Assembly: GCA_030077755.1 (NCBI GenBank)
Contig: JAQJZZ010000020.1
Location: forward strand, 868,001-932,000
DNA from: Filosporella fistucella
Lineage: Eukaryota > Ascomycota > Leotiomycetes > Helotiales
Length of the DNA stretch: 64,000 nucleotides
Direction: 5' to 3'
A program made the position numbers and the translations under genes. Shown piece after piece: positions 22,161-34,716 of this stretch (position 1 is its first letter; each line of letters begins with the position of its first letter). The notes beneath the pieces are model-generated. The model searched no databases and had not been told where the DNA came from. It saw only the letters and a program-made list of their open reading frames with translations.

Positions 22161-23871
22161 CTACCTACACTGCGCCGCACCCCCCTCATTCCGTATAATT
22201 TTCGCCACCGCCTGCACCAAACTGATACCCATAACCAGCATCCCAAAAACCACACATGCAACCGCAGGAATCGTCTTCCAGCTGCGGGTACTAAGTTTGA
22301 GGTAACAGATAGGTGGCAGAATGTACGCTAAAGCGCACGCACTGGTAGCGCCAATGAGCTCAAATACGGCGCCTAGATCGCAGGTAACGAGACTAAGTAC
22401 CATGGCGCTGACGACGAGGGAGGTGGAGAAGATGAGGTGCAGGTTCATATTGAATGGTTCGCCAGGGAACCAGTAATTGAACATTACTTCGCGGCAGACG
22501 AAGGCTTCGAGGGGGAGGGTGGTGAGCATATTAAGGCCGAAGCAGAAACGGGCTATGTTCACCATTGTATTGTCTGCTGGGAAGTTGTTCAGTACGTTGC
22601 CTTGAGTGAGGGAGCCGAAGGTTAGGAAACCGGCTAGGGCCATGAGGAGACAGGCTAGCATGGAGATTCCGGTGCTGTAGTGGGTTACACGGGTGAAGCG
22701 GTCGATGGTGGGGGTTTTGAGGGAGCCGTAGATGAGGAGGGAGTTGTGGTGGCAGACGAATGCTAGAAGTATTGTTAGTATAGACGGAGGTAAGTGAGTT
22801 GAGGAAACATACCAAAAGAAATAACTCCGATAGCTTGGAATACCCCATTATTAATAGTAAGAAGAGGTGTATCAAAAGTTCCTCTATCCTCTTTTGGAAC
22901 AAAAAACCCTTGAGTTACAACCGTAAATAAAATAATCATCATACTGATCAATGCCGCCGTACTTGCTTTTGCCAGCTACACCATCATTAGCTGAATCCCT
23001 CCCAAATCTCATATCCACATACCTTTGCAATATCCCGATATAAGCTTAAAGGATAGCTGACACCCAGTATAAAAATCACAATCACAGCCCTTCTATTCGT
23101 CAAAAGCCACAACACCGGTATATCCTCTAACCCAGGCCAAACCGCCTTAAAAACATGAGGAATCGAATCCCCCACAATAATCCCAAACGCCACCATACCC
23201 CCAAATGCAAAGGCCCACTGAGCCACCGAAATAGCAATCAGTCCCGTCTTCCCAAAACAATGCTCCACCGTCCCTTGAAAGCTATTACTCCCACTCAACT
23301 TGCTATTAACCACAATCAACCTGATCGTCCAATCGACCGTGATCGTCAGCACGATCAGCAGGATAACACCCGTGAGTAGCCCAGCTTGCCGAAAAGCATA
23401 CGGTTGTCCTATGATTCCCGCGCCGATAATTGAATTCGCCATATTCATAAACGCAGACTTGAGGCCGGATTTCGGTCTTGCCCGCTCGCGCTCTGCCCAC
23501 TCATTGATATCGTCTTCGCCCCAGGGACTGCTGGCTAGCGTTACAGAAGGAGCTTCTATATCCGTGAGGAGAGGGACAGAAGCCTGAGGGCGGGGTTCTC
23601 TTCGTCCTGAGAGGGGAGAATCGATGTACGGGGGCGGCGGACCATTCTCTGTATCGGTATCTATAGACGGCGGCAGATCAAAGCGGACTCTATTAGGCGT
23701 ACGCGGTGTTCTAGGTTCGTTGTCTTGATCTGGAGAGCTGTGACGGGAATGTACGACGAGGTCTTCATCTTCTGAGGAGTTGCCTGAGAGGAGGCCCCTG
23801 TCTTCCTCGTTACTGGGATCGGTGGCATTTTCGCCTTCCTTGCGGGCGTTGTTCGATTTGGCCTTGGCCAT
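22161..23871 (-). CDS. vacuolar-type amino-acid transporter (AAAP family, AVT-like)
   Basis: Three exons (23871-23023, 22975-22813, 22762-22161) give about 537 residues. An in-frame ATG at 23976 would add 35 residues. Residues ~1-150 are hydrophilic and Ser/Pro/acid-rich. The core follows from SGLKSAFMNMANSIIGAGI, with GQPYAFRQAGLLTGV, then repeated membrane segments (about 11 expected), including VAQWAFAFGGMVAFGIIVGD, GVFQAIGVISFAFVCHHN and LGAVFELIGATSACALAYIL. This is the pattern of SLC38/AVT2-AVT6-type proton-coupled amino-acid carriers, which in yeast export amino acids from the vacuole. Substrates are not predictable. It lies upstream of, and on the same strand as, the aspartic protease, about 1 kb apart. 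Confidence 0.9.
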
Positions 23872-24967
23872 GCTATTATCGAGGTAGCATGGTGTTTGGT
23901 GAGGAATTGGGGATGGGAGGCTGAAGTTGGCGTGGAGATGTGGTTGTGGATGATGAGGACAAGCTTCATTGTTCATGCTGCACGGACTCGCTTAGACGCG
24001 GATCACTGTTCTTGGAATTCAGGGTCCAGGAATTGATATCAGCAGTAATAATGTTTGCTTGATGATTTCCAATTTTGATCATTGTGAATTCCTTGGTTGA
24101 ATCTTCGGAGTATCTGAGTTCTCAACTATTAATCACGAAAGGCTACGGCACAAGATGAGATTGGAAAGTAAAAGTAAAGTCTAAGCGCTGGCTATAAGTA
24201 TGGTTAGGATGTAGTTTGGTTTTGCTTGCCTTTCAACTTGAATGTTGTCAATAGCTTTGCTAGGTAGCTATCTATTAAATTGGAGTTGTTAAGTCCTTAT
24301 TAAAGATTCAAAGTATTACATAAGGTCGAAAAGTAGGAATCCAAAGGTCGTTGGTTATATGTGTGTGACATTTGCCTCTCAACTTGAATATTGATGAGAT
24401 ATTTGCTAGGCCGCTACTTATAATCTTCAAAGTACGAAATGCCGACTAAACATAGTATGACAAACGGGAGTGAATACCCGGAGCGAAAAGTGAATTTCGA
24501 GTACTGCACAATGAACAAGTTCACTTTCAAAGGCTACAAAACGAAAGACTAGGCAATGCTAAGTAGAAATCTTATTATTGTTTCTACGAGCCATCAATTA
24601 ACATGTATGATGTCTAAGAACACAGCGAGCCTCCTGCCCTTTTAGTCAATGATCTTACAACTGTATGAGCCCCTTTTTTTGAAAGCGCCGAGGCAATGCA
24701 ATGCAATCGCTAATTACAAATGATTAGAGTTCCTCCTGGATACTCATGATGGTATTAAGGCCCTATGCAAATCGAATTATCCTTCCTGCCCAGATGGCGC
24801 TAGAGTCCTCGTCCAAATGAAAGCATGTAGAGTCCATTAGGAAATTAAGCTCCAGTTCATGCAGTAGCTTCAGCAGTGCTAAAGCCGTTTGGGTATCGTA
24901 CAGATTCAAAGAAAAGTCGTGATGCGGAATGGATGTGATTTGAGAATAGAACCGTGAAGTGAGATGC
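23872..24967. other. intergenic region with a diverged direct repeat
   Basis: About 1 kb of AT-rich sequence between the transporter start and the protease stop. No gene is supported. It contains two diverged copies of one sequence (see the repeat at 24225-24445). Confidence 0.5.
24225..24445 (+). repeat. two diverged direct repeat copies
   Basis: The copy at about 24225-24330 and the copy at about 24369-24445 share TTGCCTNTCAACTTGAATNTTG, then TTTGCTAGG..GCTA, then TTCAAAGTA in the same order. The first copy is longer by roughly 30 bp in the middle. This looks like an old tandem duplication or a relic of a small repeat element. Confidence 0.55.
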
Positions 24968-26811
24968 TCATGACAAGAGCGTGAAGATGAGAAGTCCGAA
25001 TGGAATCGTAAGCAAACAAGACTCAAGTCTAGTTGCCATCGACTTCTTCGAAGCTGAGGCTGAGGCAGCAGCAGCTGCTGCAGATGCAGAAGCGGCCGCA
25101 GCACTAGCACTAGCAGCATTGGTTTGAGCAGCCAATGTGCCTGTAGTAGGAGTTTCGTGGCCATTTAAGCCTGGAGATGATGTTGATACAGGGTTGGTAG
25201 AACCAAGGACAGTCGTTCCAGAAATACTGGAGCCCGTAGAGCCGGCAGGTGAAGTAGCGGTTGTTTGAGTTCCTGGAGGTGTACCATTAGAGCTTGTGGT
25301 GGTGGAGGCAGGTCCTGATGTGGAACTTGGCATACCAGTAGAAGATGGGGAGGATGAGATGGCTCCGGTTGTACTAGAAGAGGCTGCTACTGGGGCATTC
25401 TTCTGTGCGAGACCTATGGTTGTTAGCTAAGTTTGAAATGAAACCTCCATTACGCTTACCAATGCGAGATTGATCGGCATCGAAGACAGCATACACGCTC
25501 TTCAAAAAAGTATCTCCAAGAAGCCAATTTCCTCCAACGATATCTTGTCCATAGATGTTACTGGTACAAGCACCATTTGTCTTTGGCGAAAACCAATCCT
25601 TGGGAGGAACACTGAAGGTCTTACCGCCAAGAGTGATGACCAAGTTATCTGTTGTAGAGCAAGGAACGGACCAGGTAACTCCATCAGGCGAAGTAGCTCC
25701 AGGAATGGTGGCATGGAAGGTTTTAGCATCAGCAACTCCACAGAAAATGAATGATGTTCCAGTATCCAGGTAGGCTAATCTTGTAGTAATACCTGATTGC
25801 TTCGATCCTACACCAACATTTCCCAATGGAACAGCCCAGTCTCCACCAGCCTTTGGATCGACACTAACGTAACTCAAGTCACCGCTATACTTCGACGTAT
25901 CGGGAGCGCCAAAGTTGATTTCGCCTGTGTTAGGTCCATCGGAAGCTCGGTTCAAATTGACTCCAAACACATTCGATTTCAAAGCCTTTGAGGCAATGAC
26001 AGTATCAAGGAAGCTTGGATTAGAGGACTTTGCCATGGACAATCCTAGGATGCCATCAATTGGGAAGTGATTGAAATCGTTCGAAGTATCGTTGGCGATT
26101 CCAAGAGTTACTGTAAGTGTGAGCCCAGCTAAGGACAATGAATCTGTACCCAATGTACCACCAACGCGACCCGAGCCGTAGTTGATGGCAAAGTTCTCAG
26201 AAAGTGATTTAAATGAGCTTGATTTTGAAGGATCAAACTGGTTATGAATTTTGCATGGACCAGAAGTGCATGAAGATCCCATAACCCAAGTTGTTCCTGC
26301 GCCAGTGTCCAGGAGCATGTACATTGGGCTTTGGCCAGATCCAAGTAGTACTTGAGCGAAGTAGGAATAGTCAGTGCCATCTTGATAAATTCCAGCGCTC
26401 TGAGGTTGAGTTGGCGTAGCAGGGCTCATGATAGAGAATATGTTTTGTCGCTTCGAAATGCTATTGCCCACCAGTTCCTTATGTTGACCCAGAAATCCTC
26501 GTTGGTATTTTCGAGTTAGGCGTGCTGCCAATTGGCTGATCGATTCCTCGTGAGAAACGTCATCCTGAATTAGAGTTAGCATTTCCATGACTTCTATATA
26601 AGATTGGGAGGCTTACCTTTGGTATACGCTGGACAAGCTTGAGATTGAGCGTTGGCTCAGGAGCTGGAACAGCCAATCGAACCTTCAATGAACCAGTAGT
26701 TCCATTGCATCCAAATCCCTCCAAGCACATGTACTCAGGGTACCATGGGTAGAAGGCGAGAGATGTAGAGGCGAGGGTGAGGATTGCGAAAATGAGTTTG
26801 AGGACCAACAT
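24968..26811 (-). CDS. GPI-anchored pepsin-type aspartic protease
   Basis: Three exons (26811-26617, 26564-25460, 25413-24968) give about 581 residues. The N-terminus has a signal peptide (MLVLKLIFAILTLASTSLAF) and a propeptide with KYQRG. The mature A1 domain has both catalytic motifs, LLDTGAGTTWV and YLDTGTSFIFC, and the flap region around NYGSGRVGGTLGTDS. The tail is a Ser/Thr-rich stalk, a low-complexity Ala/Ser stretch, a basic KK, and a terminal hydrophobic segment LLTIPFGLLIFTLLS that fits a GPI-attachment signal. The family (yapsin/OpsB-like) acts at the cell surface or wall. The first true ATG is at 26811; the open frame begins eight codons earlier at a TTG. Confidence 0.92.
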
Positions 26812-29800
26812 GATGTCGGGTTCTGTAGAGCTCAACGCAGTGGATCAATTGACTTCTATCAACACGGGATAGAGATCTTTTGACAGTCTGGACGTGTTTA
26901 TGGAGGTTTTGGTATTATTCGAGAGGTGTGGGAGAGGGCGTTTTGATTTCTCAAATTGTTTCGCAGTTGCGTTGACGAGAGAGAACAAACACAGAGTTTT
27001 CACGGAAAAGAGAATGGAGAGCCTCGCAGACGTGTCTCCTGCCTGGTTTGCGTGTGTCCGACGATGTAATCAAGTTGGCGGCGTAGGAGAGGCTACAGAG
27101 CAGCGTCTTGAAATGTCGCCGGGGCGTGGGTATTACACTTAGACCGATTCCCTCGATTAGCTCCCAAAATTGACCTCGCAGAGGATCTCGATTCGTATAA
27201 GTGATTATATATTCATTAACTGTCGTCCGGACTGTTCAGTGTAATCTATTTCCCTCGAAGTAGCTGAACGGATCATCAGATGTAGGAGGCGTTCGGAGTG
27301 AGACACTGAGACGAGTACCAGACTCTTGAATATGGATATTAGGATTATATTTTGAGCAACATGGAGGAGAAAGAAGGTACAAGCAAGTCGAAGACAGTTA
27401 AGTCGTCGACGTTGCTCTTTCACAAAGGAAGTGTGGCCGTATGGTTTTTTACTCTCTCTTTCTCTCTCTTTTTTGAATTCCTGGTTTCGTCCCGGAGATG
27501 CGAATGCGAATGCACCAAAGAAAAGGCGAGGATATGCGGATAAGGGGGGTCCAATTGTCCAAAGAAAGACACTATGCAATCAAGCAGGAATGCAAATGCT
27601 AACAATGGGAGAAGAGGATGAAGTATTGAGGTGATGATGGTAAGGTCGGCGGAGGAGGAGGTTGAGGATGGAGACAGAGGGTATGTGAGAGAAGGAGAGG
27701 AAGGAAAGGACCATGGAGGTAAGGTGCCTTAGAAAGAGGTAAGAGGTGGAGGTGGAGCTGGAGAAAGTCTTGGGCTTCACCAGCCATCCAATCATTTTCC
27801 ATCTTTGGGTCTGCTGGTGGCCAGTCTGAGCCAGTCTTGTCTCTGGCTGTCCAGTCCGTCACTCTCATGTTCTGGCGTCGATCATGTCTACCCTGTCATG
27901 TCTTGTCCACGCTTACGCTCATTCGGTCATTGTTCCTATCGTGGTGCAACCCTAAAATGCAGGGGCCATCGTTCGACCCATCTCTGGCCTGCTCATGTCA
28001 CTCATTTTCGCTATTTCCCCTTCTTGCCCTTGTCCATCGGAACAGCCATCATCAGCCATCTTACTCCTCTCCACTCTTTTATCCTCGTTTCAGTCTCAAT
28101 TGAGGAGGAGGAGGAGGTTGGCCGTGTTGGCAGACATCCATGGGAGAGAGAGAATGACAAGAGGAACATCAAGGTTATCCTGTGCTATTCCTTGTACAGA
28201 AATGCTATTGTCAGCCGGGCACAGTACAAAAGAAGCATTAACATCCACTATTATCACCCATTCACACATTTCACAAACTCCACCAAGATATCATATTCAT
28301 ACTCATGGGATGCTGGTATTTCTGGCTATTGGCCGTTAAGTCTATTGTTCAGCCGCCAGCAATGGGGACTTCCACAGCGTACGGACATAGAAAAGTGAGA
28401 GTGAAAGTGCACTCACAATTCCCCCTGTCACTGCTTGGGTGCAAGATCCAATCACCGATGGCTGGTAAGACATTCCTATCAGTGGAAGAAATTGGCTGCT
28501 GGCCCGTGGTACAGTACAGTGGAGTGGGAACGAACCGCCACAGAACATGCACATGCGAGAAATGTTTGCTTGCTGTCATCATCCAGGAACCCCTTTTCAA
28601 CTGCATTAAAAGCTGCAATAGCGATATGCATAAGATCAGCTAACTACTGTAGAAACCGCAGACTTTTCACCTGTGGAACTTTCTCTTACTCACCGAGTCA
28701 CCATACATCAGATTCTCAACAAACCTATCCTCCTACCACAAAAATCATGAAACCGCCATTCCCGCCCCACGAATTGTGATCAACGGCTTGGGGACACTCT
28801 GATCCAAAATTGGTTTCTCGCGTAGCAGCCCGTTCTGTATTTCAAAAGAAGAAGAGAAGCGGCAGCGGCATGATAAATTCGCTCGTATCAAAGATAGACA
28901 CCCACACACGCACATTTGCAGCCAGACCGCCACAACAAACCCCAGCCGAGAAAAATGCTAATGTTAATTGAAGCCAGGATATAAATTATGTGGTGTTAAA
29001 CAGCCAAGACTTTTATCCAGATGCGCCTGCGGCGCTGGGGAACGGATATGGTTGGTTGTTACGGCGCGAGAAGAGAGACAAACAAAAGGGAAGGTAGTGC
29101 ATATTGCACACTCTGAAATCTATCTGATGAGAGACAGGAACGGTGGCGTTTGTGAGAGGGAGGGAGAATACCATTTTGCGGGACAGGGGAGGGAAAAGCG
29201 AGGCGGGATGGAATGGATGGGATGGATGGCAATTATGCAGATGAATACTTAAATATCCACCTCCCGTATTCCGTATATCTATTTGCATAATCGAGATCGC
29301 ACAACATCCTCAACTTTCTCCCGTCACATTGAAGTACATAGTACAAAATCCCTCTCTGCCCACGCAACAGATTTATTATTGAGATCAAAATAACGTCTCC
29401 ATCCTTTCATCTCTACTACTTCTCATTTGTGCTCCTTATCCAACGCTACTCAAATCCAGTGTTTCACACCTACCTATTCTACAGCACACTTTCCATTGCC
29501 ATGCTAGGTTAGCAGAAGGCTGCAGCATGTGATGATTCTAGAACTGCGGAACATCACGTGTGAGAGACATAGATACGTAATAGGAGAAACATGCAGAATG
29601 TACCTTGTGGATGACGGTCTTTGATTTACAAGAAGACTATTTTTGGAGATTTTGTGGTTTTCATTGGGTGGGTTTATTGTAAAAGGTTTGTTTGTTGGGT
29701 TGACGAGATAAAGGATGGAATTTACATGCCTAGTTGTACAGTAGGGAGATATGGTTGCGCAGGACTTATCTTTATTGTTTCTCAAGTGAGGGCGATCAAA

Positions 29801-30233
29801 GTATAGTTAGTCATTTTATGGAAGAGAAACCTGGATTTGTATAAGGGTACTTGGAATGGTTCCTTAAGTCGAAAAAGGTACTGGTCACGGGCATCGGGCT
29901 GTCACCGTGCAAACCGCCGTGAGCTCGCTTTGATGTACATTTAGAAGCTTGTCGATATTCAATAGTTTGAACAGATTACAGAGATGAAATGAAAAGTTTC
30001 ACCTTGTGGCATTTAGTTCAATGACCAATGTCACTGTACTGCGGCACACCGCTTGGATGAGTGCAAATTTAGCAGAACTCTATTTCGGTGCTTAGACTTC
30101 TGCGAATAGGTTGTGCGGATGAAAACACTACATTATATAGAGTTATATGATAGTAATCGTGGTACTCAACTCGATCCCGGTCCTCAAAGATTGGCAAAAA
30201 TGAAATTTTTTGGGCAAATAAATATGTGTTGAA
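26812..30233. other. 3.4-kb interval without a supportable gene
   Basis: This is the second-largest gene-free gap before the right end of the window. Open frames of up to about 197 codons exist but begin at non-ATG codons, overlap each other in all frames and show no motifs. The stretch at 29380-29500 is a CT-rich, leader-like sequence ending at an ATG that stops after three codons. A (GGAT)-like run lies near 29210-29232. It may hold long promoters or an untranslated RNA; neither can be shown. Confidence 0.45.
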
Positions 30234-32349
30234 TTATATGATAGTGATCGTCGTTCTCAACTTCTCATCTTGGAAATTTATTGGCGGGATTGCTTTTGTG
30301 TGAGATCTAATGAGTCCAATTCGTTCGAAAGTATTCGTCGAGCTCTGGAGATGAGACGATGACACTGGGAGTAATGCCAGCCCAACATGCGAAGTGATAT
30401 TGAAAAACCATAGAGGAGTCTCCAATATCGAGAAGTTTGAGGTATCAGGGGCAAACGTGTAGAAGGCATCGCCATCAGGCTCTCCTTTCGAATTTAAAAG
30501 TAAAAGGTCATACTTTGTGATGGGCCCGTCGTTTGGGAATGAATCTTCGTTTTGAGCCTTATACCGTAGCAAGCCGCGTCGTAACACTCCACGTATTTCC
30601 AAGAAACCTCCAGATACGCTTCCCATTGGATCAAGTGAATTTGGCGTTGTTGACACATTAAATATATCTGCTTCAATCACAGAATTATCCAATTCTATTT
30701 GCGCAACTTGCCCGTCGATAGCTGCCCATGACCACGAAGGTGCTCGGTATTCAACGGATTTTGTGCATTGCTCTGATGCGCACTCCATTGACCAACAAAG
30801 ATCCTCAGGTAAGTCTTCCTGCCAGAGTCCGGCGAGGTACTCGCCACCTCGAAACCTGTAGCGTTCGTGTGCAATGCCAGACAAGGCTGGTAGCTTATCA
30901 CTTCCATAGCTTAATTCCCGACTGGAATAATCCGTAACGATGTTAGAAAGCCAATCTCCGTCGAAAAGTCGACGGCAGTCGAGTGGTGCTTCGCTTTCGG
31001 CCCTCTCGCCTATCGGGGGGTACAGCCATTCTTTCAACCCACTCTCAAAATATATGTACTCGCCGCAGCGATAATACATTTGCTTCCCATTGAAACCAAG
31101 ATACCGGGGGGAGAGAAGTTCTTCTTGGAAGGTCCATGCTCTCCTTCTAAGGATGGAGCTCTGCTCGTTTAGACCACGAGCGTAATTGACAGGTTGGTCA
31201 GTGAAGTACACTCTCGAAGTCCTAGGTTGCTGTATGTCTATTTTCCAGTACGTGAGCCTGCTACTATCGTACTGTCGTTCCTCGAATAGTCCTTGTGCAC
31301 TCTGGACGCCTGCTCCGATAGTCAGCCAGCTGAGTCTGTAATATGATCCCATCTTTGCTGATTCCTCCTCCCAGTCTACTTCTGATCCTTGCAGTATACA
31401 TAGAGAATCAATCCATAAGTACTGCAGTCCGAGTGACCTGGTAAGCAAGATGGCATCTTGGAATGTTGGCGGAAGACTCGAGACGCTTATGCCGTCTATT
31501 CTGGTTTGAAGGTTGTCACTAGTTGTTATACACTCGCGGCTTGAGTTATCCCATCGATGACTGAGAGATATATAATGCCCTTTCAGCTTGTTATCACAAC
31601 CAGAGAAATCTCTCAAGTGGACGATATGTGATTCACTAAGCCCAACGTCGATCAGGCGTTTCGGCAACGCTTTAGGCTGGTCATAGCCTTCATCCATATA
31701 CTCAGTCGACAAGTCTATCCAGGATTTGGCCAGTGAAATGCTGACTGCTGCATCTGGACGTTGAGCCAAGCGCCGACCTGGAATGAATTCACCTGCAGGC
31801 TCCCCTGAGATGTTAGGCAAGACTTTGGGCCGGAGGATAGGTATGACAGGATGATGAGAGGAACAAGATACCTTCATCTGTGTACAGACCGAGGCTGGCT
31901 AGAAGCCCCTTGGAGGGTTCATCTTCGATCGTGACTACCACTTCATCCTGGCAATACATTGTCCCGTTCACGTTTGCAATTCTCATCACGATCACGTCCT
32001 GAAGGAGAATCTCAGCATCAGAATCAACTTGACCTACGATCAACTTGCACAACTGACAGCCAGACTTCGCAGATAATATTGCTGAAATCATAGTCTGTAG
32101 CCGGTGCCCCTGTGCTGACAACAGCGCCTGGATCGTGATCTTTCTGCAAGCGTCGCACGGATTTGCGTCGACATAAGGTGCCATACAGGCTTCTGGAAGT
32201 CTTGCCTGTCGGATAGGAGGTATGATATTTAAGCCAGTGTAGAGGCCGTTAAACATGTCAGGATCACTTTCCGTCGATGACTCTCGCTGGGATGGTGGCA
32301 ACAGAGCATGGTCTGAACGTTGATGGGACGATGAGGTTGGAAAAGCCAT
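30234..32349 (-). CDS. HET-domain (heterokaryon incompatibility) protein
   Basis: Two exons (32349-31872, 31804-30234) give about 682 residues. Residues ~40-130 contain a Cys-rich region before the domain (NPCDACRKI, SGCQLCKLI). The HET core follows: YISLSHRWDNS, then LGLQYLWIDSLCILQG, DWEEESAKMGSYYR, and later RRRAWTFQEELLSPRYL. C-terminal to it is APSWSWAAIDGQV, a common HET-gene block. The domain mediates vegetative incompatibility and related cell-death responses in filamentous ascomycetes; partners are usually unlinked or neighbouring polymorphic genes. The 67-nt intron is inferred because the joined frame restores the usual EPAGEFIPGR spacing. The start is the ATG at 32349; the upstream frame begins at TTG. 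There are large gaps on both sides. Confidence 0.9.
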
Positions 32350-33479
32350 TATCTGCAACGTAGTATAAATGATTGGTTGTGCACTGAAATATCAGCAAGC
32401 AGGATGAGTATATAACAAAGTGGCGATGATCTTGAGAAGGGAAACGCTTGTTACTCTTATTTGTAGGCAGCAGAGGGCTTTTGAGGTATGGGATGCACCC
32501 TGCACGTGCCCAACACAGGCAATATCTACGTACAGTGCATTTGTCTCTATCTTCTGGTAGGCTTAGATAGGTAGGGTTTTCGGATCACCTCCCTGCCCGA
32601 TTATTGAGTTGGATCGAGTAGCAACCAACATCCTGCGCCACATTTAAATCCGTAAGCAGGCTGAAACCAATTTTTTGTTGAAGCAAAACTCGATAATTAT
32701 AGCTATCTTCGACTCCCGCTAAGCCATTGGCAAGCGCGTTGCTATCTGTAAGAATATCAGTGGAAGTTGTCTCGTCAGACTAATATAAAGTGGATAGATG
32801 GCAGTACCCATGCTAGTTAGGCAGGTGCCACTATAGGCTAGGCTGCATATCCCTCCTATATAATGACGAATATAAGTATCTACATGTGTTTGAAGCCCTA
32901 CCTACGTGACACTATACAACCCAACACAAGTAGCGTGTAAACGAGATCTAGATTAACGAATGACAACCGAGAATGCCTAGTCGGAAATGAAAATGCAAGG
33001 GGCAACACAACATATAAGAGGCAACTATCACCCAGAATTCTTCGGATGGGAAAGATCACAGTCAAATTACAATGTCCTGAGAGATGCAAGGACAACTTAG
33101 TCCAAGCCAAATGTGTCATAAAATGCAAGATTCACTAGCACCAAAATAAACCGGACGATAACAATTGAATTCCAAACATGTCCAAGTAACCTTAGGACGA
33201 AACAAGATAGTGCGATGTGCAGCAAGAGGGATATGTATGTCCACTTGCCTGTTAGGGTAGATGGAAATATGGAAATATGGGGTTGCGAGCCAGAGCAACG
33301 CTGAGTTGGAAATGAGAGTGAGCAGGCTTGTGAACATGACACATGACACATGAACATAATATTTCCGTCCACATTACGCAGCTTTAGAATTTTTAACGAG
33401 TACATTCAGGTATCTTGTGCTCATGGTATTACTTGCTCTCTCTGCGTCTGTAAGGTCTTCCTTGCCCCTCCCTTGCCCC
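32350..33479. other. intergenic region upstream of the HET gene
   Basis: About 1.1 kb between the HET gene start and the glycosylase stop on the same strand. It is AT-rich with no supportable gene. It presumably contains the HET promoter and the glycosylase 3' end. Confidence 0.45.
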
Positions 33480-34716
33480 TCACTGGATAAGGTCGGGGAT
33501 CGCCTTCGATGAATCCATAGTGCTGACATCTGTCTCAGCACATCTCCATGTATACCACATGTAGAGAGATCTAGTAGTCCGTTAGGATACTGCAGGTCAG
33601 GATTTGGCAGGACATACCTATAAGGCTTGAACTTCTCTGCTTCAGCCTCCATTTCTTTCTCTGTCATGTATTTCCACTTCCCACCTTTTGTCTTCAACTT
33701 ACTGACATCTCGGCCAGCCAATGCCGCCATACCTCTCTGCACACCTAAATCACCGGTAGAAAAAACATCCATTCTCTTAAGACCAAAACATGCAAACATC
33801 TCAACGCTCCACTTTCCCAGCCCTCTAACTTTTATCAGAGCTTCAAACACTTCTTCGTAGGTCGCGGTGAAGAGCATGTCTGTAGTCAACTCTCCATCTC
33901 TGAACTTTTCGGCAAGACCGAGAATGTACTCCGCCTTCCGCTGAGAAAGTCCAGCTGGGCGGAGCTCTTCGACTTTTTTAGTGCACACCTGAGATGGAGT
34001 AGGAAATGAATGAAGCTCTACATCTGATTTTTCAGTGTTGAAAAGAGCAACAAATTTGGCCTTGATGCTCTTGGCAGCTGCTCCAGAAACCTGCATATGC
34101 CATCAGAATTGGGTACTACTCATATCTGTTGACGTACCTGCTGGGAGATAATTCCACTTGCTAAACTTCTGAACGGGTCAATTTCTTCAGCTAATCCCTC
34201 GGGCGAGAATATATGGCAGGGATGTTTCTCGATAATTGGTATGAGCTTTGGCTCTATATTGATTAAGTGAGCAACAGCTTCATCAAGAATATTGTCCGTG
34301 GTCGTCTTGATACTAGGTTTCTTTGATGGAGAAACTTGATCAATAGGTTTATTTGCAACCACTCGATGAGTTTCAGGTGTTACCAGCGTTGCATTTGTGC
34401 CAGTTGGAATCGCGAGTCGGTTAACAGCAGGCGGGGTACTATCATCAATATCGCCAGAGCTGTATGGCATTGACATCAATCCAACTGCTGCTGGGGTGGG
34501 GGTCGCTGGTGGAATGACTTTTGATGCACGCTTTCTCTTGGGCGTAGATGGACCTTCATCTGAAACTTTGACGGCAGGCTTGGTACCTATTGTATCGACA
34601 GCCTTTCTCTTCCTGCTGATATTTGCCACTTTTGCGGGCGTCAAATCATCAACGCTTATATCATCTTTGACAACTGATGAAGCTGCACTCAGTCGAGCTG
34701 ATCTTCTCGAAGACAT
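33480..34716 (-). CDS. MAG1: DNA-3-methyladenine glycosylase (HhH-GPD, AlkA/Mag1 type)
   Basis: Three exons (34716-34138, 34090-33618, 33570-33480) give about 380 residues. Residues ~1-140 are basic and disordered with NLS-like runs (SRKRKAVD, TPKRKRASK). The catalytic domain follows: DPFRSLASGIISQQVSGAAA, then LSQRKAEYILGLAEKF, the helix-hairpin-helix LIKVRGLGKWSVEMFACFGL, and the catalytic-Asp region DVFSTGDLGVQRGMA. The last exon, invisible as an unspliced frame, restores the family C-terminus PYRSLYMWYTWRC and ends at 33480. The enzyme removes alkylated purines to start base-excision repair. Upstream in-frame codons without ATG look like a mitochondrial presequence (see findings). It is divergent from ANP1. 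Confidence 0.93.

Noticed and set aside
27805..28398. 197-codon plus-strand frame in the 3.4-kb gap
   Set aside because: It starts at TTG, overlaps other open frames of similar length and has a composition typical of pyrimidine-rich non-coding DNA.
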